In this document: piece after piece, positions 24,801 to 32,610 of the stretch
How the letters are laid out: every line of letters begins with the position of its first letter
Numbering within the stretch: the first letter of the stretch is position 1
Source of the DNA: JAFGBN01 sp964394145
Lineage (GTDB): Bacteria > Chloroflexota > Dehalococcoidia > GIF9 > AB-539-J10
DNA: 39,532 nt
Assembly (NCBI GenBank): GCA_964394145.1
Contig: CAYMVL010000021.1
Location: 1 to 39,532, forward strand
Direction: 5' to 3'
Translations under genes and position numbers: made by a program
The notes under the pieces: generated by a model
Told to the model about the DNA's origin: nothing
What the model saw: the letters and a program-made list of their open reading frames with translations, nothing else
The model's database searches: none

Positions 24801-25033
24801 CAGATGATACGAAGATGGCTTTCTACAAGACAATCAAGTCAATTGAAGATGAATTGCGAATCCAGGACCCATTGGTTACCCTGAACTCATTTATTATCTC
24901 CAATACCCCCCGGTCGGAATTATCCCATTGGGGATTGACTGACGCACAATTCGAAGAACATCATGTCCTTTTCCAGAAGGATGACAAGGCAACTTATGTA
25001 AGTAAGATGCTATCGATGATAAGCAGCTCTTGA
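21803..25033 (+). CDS. Type III-like restriction helicase-nuclease (Res)
   Basis: This 1076-residue superfamily 2 protein translocates on or scans DNA and cuts it. Walker A is ATGSGKT (185-191), motif II is DEGH (288-291), motif III is SAT (319-321), and motif VI is near QLFGRGVRLKG. A C-terminal nuclease site shows PDFILW (Asp973) and VDPKG (Asp990, Lys992), the PD-(D/E)xK arrangement of type III Res subunits. All key residues seem present. The start may be GTG at 21803 or ATG at 21809; neither has a strong ribosome binding site. It ends the four-gene cassette. It probably forms a complex with the methyltransferase, as Mod-Res does in EcoP15I. Confidence 0.92.
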   Translation: MVMTRKAASGRSVVPRNKITFEHRLVLVNWMLNLFGAVTFEDLAKHIREPECEGFTEEGISKFHQFLRLVINSPELPHEILLTYDENIVRYWKKITEKRNAEGKKLYPKYFQYLCLLFTEIYLDRYFRAPDQLLVDLNAYAEQFNEAQTPQQKAQGQLLATGLPQDICIKPYTAEDLHKLAFWSATGSGKTLIMHINIFQYLHYLELHGRRKELNRTILLTPNDGLSHQHWDEFLLSNMDAELFDKDASGLFRGQSIQIIDVHKLRETMGEKTVAIDAFEGNNLVLVDEGHRGTSGAEVGHWLDMRNRLCEKGFSFEYSATFGQAMKTSGNRQLAHEYAKCILFDYSYKFFYRDGYGKDYRILNLEDDSNEDHRRRYLTACLLTFYQQQRVFHDKNADFRPFRIQNPLWIFVGGSVTKAPSKKDISDVVDILLFLARFVKNRAGSISYLDLLMSGESGLHAKGQELFAGAFKYLGQLGLSAEDIFKDILKTLFNAEVPAALHIRQIKAKGEAEGELSLHIGDDNEPFGLINVGDPAGLRQLCEKHAEDIAVSDSEFAESLFRSLHQADSRIHILIGAKKFSEGWSSWRVSTMGLMNVGKNEGSQIIQLFGRGVRLKGFNYCLKRSRRITGVTAPEELEHVETLNVFGIRADYMRQFREYLEDEGLPQNENRIEFVLPVIKNLEGKITLKTIQVEAGINFKKHGPKPLLGLPDRHFKTYKLIVDWYPKIQAMARLTREATSDRAVINEAKFTEEHLSFIDLDDIYFNLQQFKNDRAWYNLNLSKERLADLLTDSGWYVLRVPKEMMELRSFSQVRHWQEIAGVLLQRYCDWFYKTSKAEFESDHLEYVSLTEEDGNFIENYQFLIDQSRKDIVFKLEQIKKLIEEHKLDKVEFQGLTAIGFQGHLYQPLIYVNSELIDVKPVPLNEGERDFVLDLKDFCVNERGFFKDKELYLLRNMTRGHGIGFFEAGNFYPDFILWLLFKGRQYINFVDPKGLLNVRGSDDTKMAFYKTIKSIEDELRIQDPLVTLNSFIISNTPRSELSHWGLTDAQFEEHHVLFQKDDKATYVSKMLSMISSS

Positions 25034-25250
25034 AATCCTGTCATCTGTCCTGAGATTTGTAGGAATGAGATAGGATACAAGACGTCATTGTGTTAACTCC
25101 TCACGGTAATTGAGCATCGTTACTAACTATGTCATTAGTATTAGCCACATGTCTAAGCCTCCGCATATTTTTTGGTCAAAATCTGATGTATAGCTGACGA
25201 ATTTGTCGGTTAATTATTTTAATCGCTGATTGCGGGAGGCGACCTAACCG
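25034..25250. other. Intergenic region after the defence cassette
   Basis: About 220 bases without a gene. No strong terminator is visible after the Res gene. The sequence is more AT-rich than its surroundings. Confidence 0.5.
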
Positions 25251-25279
25251 TTGACTTTTCGGTTGACCCTCAGTATATT
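25251..25279 (+). promoter_or_regulatory. Sigma-70-type promoter upstream of the 25353 gene
   Basis: The -35 is TTGACT (25251-25256), the spacer 17 bases and the -10 TATATT (25274-25279). Five of six positions match in each box. The transcript would begin near 25286. Confidence 0.7.
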
Positions 25280-25352
25280 GGTTATTGAGCCGGCATGCCC
25301 GACTACAACGATGAAATAAGAAGAGTGCGAGACTATTGTGGAGGTAGAAATA

Positions 25353-25934
25353 ATGGGTGTTCTAGAACAGTTACAGCTCAATTTGGCTAACCTCGGCATC
25401 ACCGCTTCTATTGAGCCAGCAAGGGAGAGTCTCGCCGAAAAGGTTAACCCATTTGACCATACCAGGATGCTTGGCAATGTGGTTCTACAGAACAGGCGGA
25501 TTGACCACATAGCAGTGGAGGGAATCTACCAAAGCAGGACGAAATCCGGTCCCGGCGGCAACAGGAAAGTGCTTCAGCTTGCAGGCGTAAATCTCGACTA
25601 TGTAGTAAAAGGCAAGTTCCCAGGCAAGAGTGGTATTATGCAGGCCAAGTTGAATGTTAAGCGCAAAGGAATTTTCCACCCCAAAGTAGTTGACATGCAT
25701 TGGGATGGTAGTGACCTTGCAAGTAAGCTCAATGGCGACAATGAGATAAAGGATATATTGTGGCAGAGCTTAGGAGAGCTGTCAGCCAGGGATATTGAGG
25801 TGAAGACAGACGAAAAAGCCGGCATGGCCAAAATACACGTTCGTGACGATAGGCAAGTCTACAAAGGTGAAGCAGCTCCATTCCAAATGTACGAGAAAAT
25901 AGCTGGCCACGTCTCTGCTCTAGCTGGCATGTAA
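25353..25934 (+). CDS. Unrecognised soluble protein
   Basis: The start is the ATG at 25353, with GGAGGT seven bases upstream; a GTG fifteen bases earlier is in frame but lies on the ribosome binding site. The 193-residue protein has no signal peptide or membrane helix and is mixed alpha/beta with a Gly- and Lys-rich middle (KSGPGGNRKVLQLAGV). No family was recognised. It has its own good promoter, so it is transcribed independently of the defence cassette. It lies in the same direction as the next unknown gene. Confidence 0.7.
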   Translation: MGVLEQLQLNLANLGITASIEPARESLAEKVNPFDHTRMLGNVVLQNRRIDHIAVEGIYQSRTKSGPGGNRKVLQLAGVNLDYVVKGKFPGKSGIMQAKLNVKRKGIFHPKVVDMHWDGSDLASKLNGDNEIKDILWQSLGELSARDIEVKTDEKAGMAKIHVRDDRQVYKGEAAPFQMYEKIAGHVSALAGM

Positions 25935-26007
25935 TTGAGAGCCGGCAACATTTAGATAGTACCACTGACATAACTAGACTCTCCGGGAGAATCTCAGTAT
26001 TTAACTG

Positions 26008-26025
26008 TTGCCACAAGTGTGGCAA
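26008..26025. repeat. Perfect dyad TTGCCACA-AG-TGTGGCAA
   Basis: Two 8-base arms flank a 2-base centre about 75 bases before the 26098 gene. There is no U-tract, so an operator is more likely than a terminator. Its binding protein is unknown. Confidence 0.45.
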
Positions 26026-26097
26026 AGAGAGGCCTTGAGAGACGCTATCTTGTTCTAAAGCTGCAGAAAATGGGAATTTATTAGGAGAGTCTGGCAG

Positions 26098-26712
26098 TTG
26101 GACGCTTGGCTTCTTGCTCTCATAGGCGGGATTTTGGGTGGCGGTGTTGGAGTCTTCTTTGCTTTAAAAGCTACCGGCTGTTTCCAGTACATGGGAGGAA
26201 ATAGAGGAAGGCCAGATGCCATCGGCAAGAAAGAGCTTGAGCAGAGGATACTCTCACTTAATGACCCATCAAAGCCATACCGGATCGTAAGAGACAATGA
26301 CACTGACCTCATTGCTGAATGGAAGATAGTAGACGCGTCATGGTACGGCGTCTTCAGTAAGAATCGTATCACCGAAGTCTACCGCGCGAAAATGCTTCTT
26401 GATGAAGACAGGCATACGGTTAGATGCTACGAGGAGTTGGGCTCGGTGAACTGGTCGGCAGGCACGAGTGGACTTGTGCCCAGCGTCCATTATCAGAGAA
26501 GCTTCTTTGGGGGCAGAATACTATACAAGAAGTCCCGGGGCAAGGCGTATGGCATAAAGAATGTCAACCCCACGGAGCTGGGGAAAGTCTACAACTGTAT
26601 GTTTGATATTGACAGGATACGACAGCCTATCATGACGGTGGTTGAAGAAAATGGCTGGGAATGGGTGCCAGTTACCGCTCAGAGACATGCTACCTACAAG
26701 GCAAGAGCCTAA
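26098..26712 (+). CDS. Unrecognised protein with N-terminal membrane helix
   Basis: The 204-residue protein starts at TTG, with AGGAG about ten bases upstream. Its first 25 residues are a Gly-rich hydrophobic segment (LLALIGGILGGGVGVFFALK) that should insert in the membrane. The remainder is a soluble alpha/beta domain with many aromatic residues (AEWKIVDASWYGVFSK). I recognise no family or catalytic motif. No ATG would keep the membrane segment, which supports the TTG. It follows the 25353 gene and a palindromic site. Confidence 0.6.
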   Translation: MDAWLLALIGGILGGGVGVFFALKATGCFQYMGGNRGRPDAIGKKELEQRILSLNDPSKPYRIVRDNDTDLIAEWKIVDASWYGVFSKNRITEVYRAKMLLDEDRHTVRCYEELGSVNWSAGTSGLVPSVHYQRSFFGGRILYKKSRGKAYGIKNVNPTELGKVYNCMFDIDRIRQPIMTVVEENGWEWVPVTAQRHATYKARA

Positions 26713-26958
26713 TGTCAGCCAGATTACCATAGAACGGATGTCAGGCCCTGCAATCTGTATTATTTGATCGCTTTCTGCAATGTCTTTGAGGAAGTAGTTT
26801 AAGTTCCTCAGATGCGCCCGGGGTGAAGCAATCAGTGGTACGAAGAGCTGTTCTGGATATGGCATTGCCCCGGCGTTCCTAGCTTCTTGCCCAAAACAAG
26901 ATTAGCTACGGGCGAAAACTGACCTGCCCTCTCATTCAATCGAACCTGGCTCTTAGCT
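26713..26958. other. Intergenic region with a protein-like minus-strand stretch
   Basis: A minus-strand frame open from 26901 reads a protein-like segment (for example MPYPEQLFVPLIASPRAHLR) before running antisense into the 26098 gene. No ribosome binding site precedes it. It may be a gene remnant or chance. Confidence 0.25.
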
Positions 26959-27441
26959 TTAAACCACGCGCCGTCTCAGGACATACCAGATTAGGCTGCC
27001 TGCCAGGAGGGCTACCATGGCAATAGCTGGTGCCAACAGGGCAGTTTTATTCACGGGATAAGCCTCACCCCCAACTGGCGTCTCCATCTGCTGAAGCATC
27101 CTGAGTGTGCCATCCCCTGACACATTGCAGGTGGTCGTAGTTGAGCTGGCGCTTCCAACCAGTATATCGCCCTCGGTCTGCCATGCGGTGAAGGCGTAGC
27201 CAGCTTCAGGGTTGGCCATGATAGTATATGTGGCCGCAGACTTAGAAGCAGTGTCGCCGTCGCTGTAGTCGATACCGTCAAAAGTTGTACTGCCTGTGTT
27301 TTCTGGATCTGTGTCGAAGGTGACCGTGCAGGCCACAGGATAGTGCAGGGTGGCGCCACCAACTCCCACAGCGAAGACATCACTGCCCGAGCTGCCCCAG
27401 ACACCGTAAAGCCATATGTTTAACGTGCTAACTTCCTTCAA
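26959..27441 (-). pseudogene. Truncated C-terminal remnant of a surface protein with VGGEA-PVN anchor
   Basis: This 160-codon frame starts at a TTG without any ribosome binding site. Its N-terminus begins inside a repeat-like unit, LYGVWGSSGSDVFAVG, of a kind that occurs in many copies in bacterial beta-propeller surface proteins. It continues with an InlB-B/Big-like domain (CTVTFDTDPENTGSTTFDG, NPEAGYAFTAW). It ends in VGGEAYPVN, a membrane helix and RRR. There is no signal peptide. The likeliest reading is the 3' end of a longer gene whose front was deleted; the sequence just upstream shows no further repeats. Confidence 0.6.
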
Positions 27442-27492
27442 GACTACTTTAAACCTATACCGCTATCCACAGACTCACCGGACGCAATGCTA

Positions 27493-27521
27493 TTGCGGAT
27501 GCAACTACGGCATTCTATAAT
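27493..27521 (+). promoter_or_regulatory. Promoter of the SRPBCC gene
   Basis: The -35 is TTGCGG (27493-27498), the spacer 17 bases and the -10 TATAAT (27516-27521), a perfect match. It supports the ATG at 27553 over upstream in-frame starts. Confidence 0.65.
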
Positions 27522-27552
27522 ACAAACAGTCACTTTCGATGGAGGTGGCAAG

Positions 27553-27990
27553 ATGGCAATAATAGAGGAAAGCGTCGAAATCAAGCAGCCTGCCAGTAAG
27601 GTCTTTGCCTACGTTACGGATATGAAGAATCTGCCGGAGTGGGAGTTGAATGCGGTGGAAGCAGAGCAGACTTCCAAGGGCCCGATGGGGGTAGGGGCTA
27701 CCTGTAGGGGCATCAACCGAGCCATGGGGCAGAAAATGCCGTGGACATCTAAGATCACCGAATATGAGCCCGACAAACGTTGCTGCGAGGTGATCACATC
27801 GGGGAGCACGCGGATAGACGAGCGACTGACCTTCGAGCCCACAGACATAGGCACCAGGTTTACCCAGGTGTATGACATGAAGATCGGGGGCTTCTTCAGG
27901 CTGATGTCGCCTATGGTAGTCAGCTCGATGCGCAAGCAGATGAAAATGAACCTCGCCAACCTGAAGAGAATACTCGAAACACAACCTTAG
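27553..27990 (+). CDS. SRPBCC/START-like (polyketide cyclase/dehydrase type) protein
   Basis: This 145-residue helix-grip fold protein starts at the ATG at 27553, six bases after GGAGGT. The family pattern is visible: IEESVEIKQPASKVFAYVTDMKNLPEW at the N-terminus (shown here in parts: QPASKVFAYVTD, LPEWELNAVE), SKITEYEPDKR in the middle and a long C-terminal helix (SSMRKQMKMNLANLKRIL). Such proteins bind small hydrophobic ligands in a cavity; the ligand here cannot be told. It has its own promoter and no operon partners. Confidence 0.82.
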   Translation: MAIIEESVEIKQPASKVFAYVTDMKNLPEWELNAVEAEQTSKGPMGVGATCRGINRAMGQKMPWTSKITEYEPDKRCCEVITSGSTRIDERLTFEPTDIGTRFTQVYDMKIGGFFRLMSPMVVSSMRKQMKMNLANLKRILETQP

Positions 27991-28336
27991 AGACAGCTCG
28001 TATCAGCCACTTAGGCTTCCATAAATTTGCCCTGATAAGCTCTATTTGGGTGAGCAAAAGCCATATTTGACACAATTCATCGCTTTGTCTACAACATGCC
28101 GGCCATAGGGGAGATGGTTGTGAAGCCCTGCAGTCCCTTCGTCTTCCCGCCGCCGCATGTCCAGTATTCCGACGGCGCAGGGCAGCTGGGCACGGTTCAA
28201 TGTGATAGCGTTGCAGCTAGCCTTCAGGCCCGATGATTACTCCCATGCTATGTCGAGCTTATACCCGCAGGCCAATAGGGCGAACAGCGCTTTTGCCATA
28301 TTCCAGCGCCCGAATTGTCTTGCCTGAGCAGCTATC
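27991..28336. other. Intergenic region with possible degraded coding sequence
   Basis: No intact gene. A minus-strand frame (28236-28042) is open for 64 codons and reads protein-like (AQLPCAVGILDMRRREDEG) but lacks an ATG at its start and a ribosome binding site. No promoter or terminator was recognised. Confidence 0.3.
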
Positions 28337-29293
28337 TTAACGACTGGCGGCAGCCTTTCTCTTTACCACCGACCTCACCGCACCTGCGATATTCCCGGCG
28401 GTCAGGCCGTACCTCTGCAGCAACTCCGCGGCGCTGCCCGACATGGCATAAGAGTCGCCGAGGTTGACGAACCCCATCGGCACAGGCCTTTCCCTGCCGA
28501 CTACCTGCGCCACACGGCTGCCCAGTCCGCCATGCGCCAGGTGCTCCTCAGCTACAACGATAGCGCCGGTCTCCAGGGCCGCTCCGATTATCGCCTGCTC
28601 GTCCAGCGGCTTGAGAGTGGACATGTTGATTACACGACAGTCTATCCCTTCCCCCGCCAGGATATCTGCCGCTTCCAGAGCTGTGGCTACCATCAGTCCC
28701 ATCGCTATAATGGCGGCATCGCCACCCTGCCTCATCATCACCGCCTTCCCCACCTCAAAGCGGCAGCCCTCTGGATGGAAGACGAGCGGGCTCTTGGAGC
28801 GGCTTAGCCTGACATAAAAAGGCCCGTAGGTACGCGCAGCCACCCTTATGGCTTCAGCAGTCTCTACGGCATCGGCGGGAACAACAACAGTGAAGCCGGG
28901 AAGCGCACCGTACAGGGCCAGATCTTCAATGGCCTGATGGGATATGCCATCCTCTCCAACGCTTATGCCGCCATGGGTGGCTACGACCTTGACATTCAGC
29001 CCTGTCTGAGAAATACACAGCCGCACCTGGTCAAAACAGCGGCAGGAGGCGAATATGGCGAAGGTGCTGGCGAATACCGTTTTGCCGGAGGCGGCCAAAC
29101 CGGCAGCTATGCACATCATGTTTTGCTCCTCCAGGCCACAGTCAAAGAAGCGGTCGGGGAACTCCCGCGCAAAGAAATGGGTCATAGTTGAGGTTGACAA
29201 ATCACCATCGAGGACAATGATGTCCCCGTTCTGCTTGCCCAGCTCTACCAGGGTCCTGCCGTAGCTTTCACGCGTTGAGCCTTCCATGCTCAT
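28337..29293 (-). CDS. Transketolase, C-terminal subunit
   Basis: This is the second half of a split transketolase: 318 residues with the pyrimidine-binding domain (FDCGLEEQNMMCIAAGLAAS, THGGISVGEDGISHQAIEDL) and the C-terminal transketolase domain. With the partner gene it would transfer two-carbon units in the non-oxidative pentose phosphate route. The ATG overlaps the stop of the N-terminal subunit by four bases (ATGA), and GGGAGG lies upstream. Split transketolases are common in archaea and some bacteria. A 1-deoxyxylulose-phosphate synthase is less likely because the two halves are separate and short. Confidence 0.92.
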   Translation of the reverse strand: MSMEGSTRESYGRTLVELGKQNGDIIVLDGDLSTSTMTHFFAREFPDRFFDCGLEEQNMMCIAAGLAASGKTVFASTFAIFASCRCFDQVRLCISQTGLNVKVVATHGGISVGEDGISHQAIEDLALYGALPGFTVVVPADAVETAEAIRVAARTYGPFYVRLSRSKSPLVFHPEGCRFEVGKAVMMRQGGDAAIIAMGLMVATALEAADILAGEGIDCRVINMSTLKPLDEQAIIGAALETGAIVVAEEHLAHGGLGSRVAQVVGRERPVPMGFVNLGDSYAMSGSAAELLQRYGLTAGNIAGAVRSVVKRKAAASR

Positions 29294-30162
29294 GCCCCTC
29301 CCAGCTCCTTTAAGGCCCTCTCGGCTTCTTCTAAGGTGGGCGCTTTGCCGTGGAAGGAGACATTGTTCTCCATAAAGCTGACCCCCTTGCCTTTGACGGT
29401 GCGGGCGATGATAACGGTAGGCTTGCCTTTTGTCATTTCTGCCTCGTGAAAAGCAGCCAGTATCCCGTCGAAGTCATGGCCATCGATATCCACGGTATGC
29501 CAGCCAAAAGCCTGCCATTTCTGGGTCAGAGGTTCCAGGTCCATGATATCTTTAGTCCAGCCGCTCAGTTGAATACTGTTGCGGTCAACGATTGCAGTTA
29601 AGCTATCCAGTCTGAACTGGACAGCGGATATAGCCGCCTCCCAGGTCTGCCCCTCTTCACATTCCCCATCGCTCAGCATGGCATAGGTCCTGTAATCCCG
29701 GCGGTCGAGCTTGCCCGCCAGAGCCACACCGACGGCGAAGGACAGCCCCTGCCCGAGGGAACCCGCCGACATCTCGACGCCGGGAGTCAGTTTCCTGTCT
29801 GTGTGTCCCTGGAGCCGGCTATCCATTTTCCTCAAAGTCGCCAGTTCCTCAACCGGGAAGTAGCCGGTCTCGGCCAGGGCGGCATATAAAATCGGCGCCG
29901 CGTGCCCTTTGCTCAGTATAAAGCGGTCCCGGTCCTGCCACTGCGGATTCTTCGGGTCATGACGCAATACTCTGAAATAGAGCGCCGTGACGATATCCGC
30001 CGCCGACAGGGAGCCGCCGGGATGCCCGCTGCCCGCCGTGGCAATCATCGTTATCACGTGACGCCGCAGCTGCGGGGCCATCTTCATTAGCCCGGCTGTG
30101 GACAGGTTAAAAATATTGGCCGCTGGATTTGTCCCGTGAGACCCTTCGCTATACTCGGACAT
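29290..30162 (-). CDS. Transketolase, N-terminal (TPP-binding) subunit
   Basis: It is 290 residues from the ATG at 30162 (MSEYSEGSHG). An in-frame TTG further up would place the predicted promoter inside the gene. TPP/metal motifs are visible: AGSGHPGGSLSAADIV, the substrate-binding KGHAAPILY, and SDGECEEGQTWEAA with a later DRNSIQLSG. It forms an operon with the C-terminal subunit and is transcribed divergently from the acyl-CoA synthetase. Confidence 0.93.
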   Translation of the reverse strand: MSEYSEGSHGTNPAANIFNLSTAGLMKMAPQLRRHVITMIATAGSGHPGGSLSAADIVTALYFRVLRHDPKNPQWQDRDRFILSKGHAAPILYAALAETGYFPVEELATLRKMDSRLQGHTDRKLTPGVEMSAGSLGQGLSFAVGVALAGKLDRRDYRTYAMLSDGECEEGQTWEAAISAVQFRLDSLTAIVDRNSIQLSGWTKDIMDLEPLTQKWQAFGWHTVDIDGHDFDGILAAFHEAEMTKGKPTVIIARTVKGKGVSFMENNVSFHGKAPTLEEAERALKELGGA

Positions 30163-30176
30163 CTCTCGCGGACTAA

Positions 30177-30206
30177 ATTGTAACCCACCACAGTATACCG
30201 TGTCTA
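30177..30206 (-). promoter_or_regulatory. Promoter of the transketolase operon
   Basis: The -35 is TAGACA (30206-30201), the spacer 18 bases and the -10 TACAAT (30182-30177). Five of six positions match in each box. Confidence 0.55.
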
Positions 30207-30231
30207 CGGCCCGCAACTGGCGGCCCAGCAA

Positions 30232-30260
30232 TAGACAAAGGGCCGATTTTGAGGCATAAT
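30232..30260 (+). promoter_or_regulatory. Promoter of the acyl-CoA synthetase gene
   Basis: The -35 is TAGACA (30232-30237), the spacer 17 bases and the -10 CATAAT (30255-30260). It lies back to back with the transketolase promoter, and both share the TAGACA -35. Confidence 0.55.
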
Positions 30261-30293
30261 CCCTTCAGGCTCAATAAGTATAAGGGGGGACAC

Positions 30294-32456
30294 ATGGAGA
30301 AGCCGTTCACAGAGCAGGACAGGGCCGCCAACATCGCTTCGCTGAGACCCCTGCTGCAGCCCCGCTCTATAGCCGTTATTGGAGCCTCGCGACAGCAGGG
30401 AAGCATCGGGAATAAGCTTTTTCACAACATACTACAACAGGAGTTCACGGGCGTCGTCTATCCGGTGAACCCGAACGCCGAGGCGGTGGCATCCGTAAAG
30501 ACATACCCGTCTGTTCTTGATATCCCGGGAGAGCTGGACCTCGCTGTGGTAATCGTCCCGGCAGGGGTAGTATACAGGGTTATGGAAGAGTGCGCGCAGA
30601 AAGGGGTGCGTGGCGCTGTGGTTATATCGGCCGGCTTCGCGGAAAGCGGCCCTGAAGGGATTGAGAGGCAGGAGAAGATACTGAGCGTAGCCCGCCGCGC
30701 AGGAATGCGACTGATCGGCCCGAACTGTATGGGCATCCTCAACACTGACCCGAAATTTAATATGAATGCCACTTTCTCGCGCCTTTTTCCTCCTCCTGGA
30801 AATGTCGCCCTGGGTTCCCAGAGCGGCGCCCTTGGAGTCGCCATTCTGGAATATGTCAAGACTTTGAATATCGGCCTGTCCACCTTTGTCAGTATCGGTA
30901 ACAGGGCCGATGTATCCAGCAACGATTTGTTGCAGTACTGGGCAGAGGACCCGGCCACCGATGTCATCCTGCTATATCTTGAGTCTTTCGGCCAGCCCAG
31001 GAGGTTTGCCAGCATAGCCAGGAGCATAACGCGTATTAAGCCCGTTGTAGCAGTAAAGAGCGGCCGCACCCCGGCAGGCTCCAGGGCAGCAGCATCCCAT
31101 ACCGGCGCACTGGCTACCGCTGAGGTGGCCTCTGACGCACTGTTTGCACAGACGGGAATAATCCGGGTGGACACCCTGGAGGAGCTATTCGATGTGGCCA
31201 ACCTGCTATCCCGCCAGCCTGTACCTCAGGGCAGGAGAGTCTGTGTGCTCACGAACGGAGGCGGCCCGGGAATTCTGACCGCCGATGCCTGTGCCAGCAG
31301 GGGGCTGGAACTGCCGGCCCTGTCACCGGGAAGCTATTCCGAGCTGAAGAGCTTCCTTAGAGCCAGCGCCAGCCTCAGTAACCCCATCGACATGACTGCC
31401 GAAGCCTCGGGAGAAGACTATAGCCGCGCACTTAGAGTGCTGGCGCAGGACAATATTATCGATATTGCGATTGTCATATTTATCCCGCCCATAGCCACCC
31501 GGACTGAAGCTGTGGCCGCCGCGATACGGGAGGCAGCGCCGGAGTTCCGCCGGCGGGGTAAGGTATTGATGGCCTCATTCATGGGCCAGCGCGGCGCCTC
31601 TGCCGAGCTGTGCTCCGGACAGGAATGCAGTGTGCCCTCCTTTGCCTTCCCTGAAGATGCAGCCATGGCTCTTGCCAAAGCCTACCAGTACCATGACTGG
31701 CTCAGGAGACCGAAGGGGTCAGTTCCAACTGTAGTGAGCCCCAATGTTAATAGAGCCAGCCAGATAGTCAAGAAAGCGTTGCAGGGCAACACAGCCCAAC
31801 CCAGGTGGCTGGACGCCGCTGCCGTCAATGAAGTCCTCGACTGCTACGGAATCCGCGTAGCCCGGTCGAAGGCGGCGGCAAGCGCAGATGAGGCCATACG
31901 TGCAGCCGAAGAAATCGGCTTCCCTGTGGCAGTAAAACTCCTCTCAGCCACCATAACGCACAAGACAGAGGTTGCAGGAGTAGTGCTTGACCTTCGTTCA
32001 GCAGCAGAAGTAGAGAGGGCCTTTGAGCAAATTAAGGGCCGGCTGGTCCAGATCGGCAGAGAAGATGAAATGCAGGGCGTCACCGTTCAGCAGATGGTTA
32101 AGGGAGGGGTAGAGGTTATTATCGGGGTGACCCAAGACCCTTCTTTCGGCCCGCTAATCATGTTTGGCATGGGAGGAACGGAGGCCGAGCTCTTCAGGGA
32201 CGTCGCCTTTCGCATTCACCCGCTGACCGATGTCGATGCCTATGAGATGGTCCGCTCGGTGAAGGCTTATCAGCTCCTTGATGGCTGGCGAGGGTCAGAG
32301 CCCTGCGATATAAAGAGCCTTGAGACACTGCTTTTGCAGGTGTCGGCCATGGTAAAAGACCTTCCTCAGATAGAGGAGATGGACTTGAACCCGGTGAAGG
32401 TCCTTGAGCGAGATAAAGGCTATACGGTGGTCGATGCCCGCATCCTGCTCTCCTGA
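30294..32456 (+). CDS. ADP(NDP)-forming acetate/acyl-CoA synthetase, fused alpha-beta
   Basis: This enzyme makes ATP from acyl-CoA, ADP and phosphate, or runs in reverse. The 720 residues contain, in order, a CoA-binding domain (PRSIAVIGASRQQGSIGN, IGPNCMGILN), succinyl-CoA-ligase-like domains with the phosphohistidine motif ASHTGALA (His269), and an ATP-grasp domain from about 500 on (GFPVAVKLLS, THKTEVAGVVLDL, EMDLNPVKV). The ATG at 30294 has an AAGGGGGG ribosome binding site. Both halves are present, unlike the split archaeal enzymes. Substrate (acetate or other acids) cannot be told from sequence alone. Confidence 0.92.
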   Translation: MEKPFTEQDRAANIASLRPLLQPRSIAVIGASRQQGSIGNKLFHNILQQEFTGVVYPVNPNAEAVASVKTYPSVLDIPGELDLAVVIVPAGVVYRVMEECAQKGVRGAVVISAGFAESGPEGIERQEKILSVARRAGMRLIGPNCMGILNTDPKFNMNATFSRLFPPPGNVALGSQSGALGVAILEYVKTLNIGLSTFVSIGNRADVSSNDLLQYWAEDPATDVILLYLESFGQPRRFASIARSITRIKPVVAVKSGRTPAGSRAAASHTGALATAEVASDALFAQTGIIRVDTLEELFDVANLLSRQPVPQGRRVCVLTNGGGPGILTADACASRGLELPALSPGSYSELKSFLRASASLSNPIDMTAEASGEDYSRALRVLAQDNIIDIAIVIFIPPIATRTEAVAAAIREAAPEFRRRGKVLMASFMGQRGASAELCSGQECSVPSFAFPEDAAMALAKAYQYHDWLRRPKGSVPTVVSPNVNRASQIVKKALQGNTAQPRWLDAAAVNEVLDCYGIRVARSKAAASADEAIRAAEEIGFPVAVKLLSATITHKTEVAGVVLDLRSAAEVERAFEQIKGRLVQIGREDEMQGVTVQQMVKGGVEVIIGVTQDPSFGPLIMFGMGGTEAELFRDVAFRIHPLTDVDAYEMVRSVKAYQLLDGWRGSEPCDIKSLETLLLQVSAMVKDLPQIEEMDLNPVKVLERDKGYTVVDARILLS

Positions 32457-32610
32457 TCCATGGGCGCCATCCCATTCCCGTGATTCAGCGGGGTAACAGG
32501 AAGCTGGAAGCTGCTGCGACCGGACCGGGAGAATCGCTTTCCCTGCTTTGTGCCAGTCTGGCTTCTAGCTCTAGCCGCGCCAATCCATTGACTCAAGCAT
32601 TAACTACACA
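32457..32610. other. Convergent intergenic gap
   Basis: About 150 bases between convergent genes. No clear hairpin followed by T residues is visible on either strand. Confidence 0.4.

Noticed and set aside
27505..27984. Minus-strand frame of 159 codons
   Set aside because: It is the shadow of the SRPBCC gene, which has a perfect promoter and ribosome binding site on the other strand.
30458..31201. Minus-strand frame of 247 codons inside the acyl-CoA synthetase
   Set aside because: Antisense shadow of a gene with full domain motifs.
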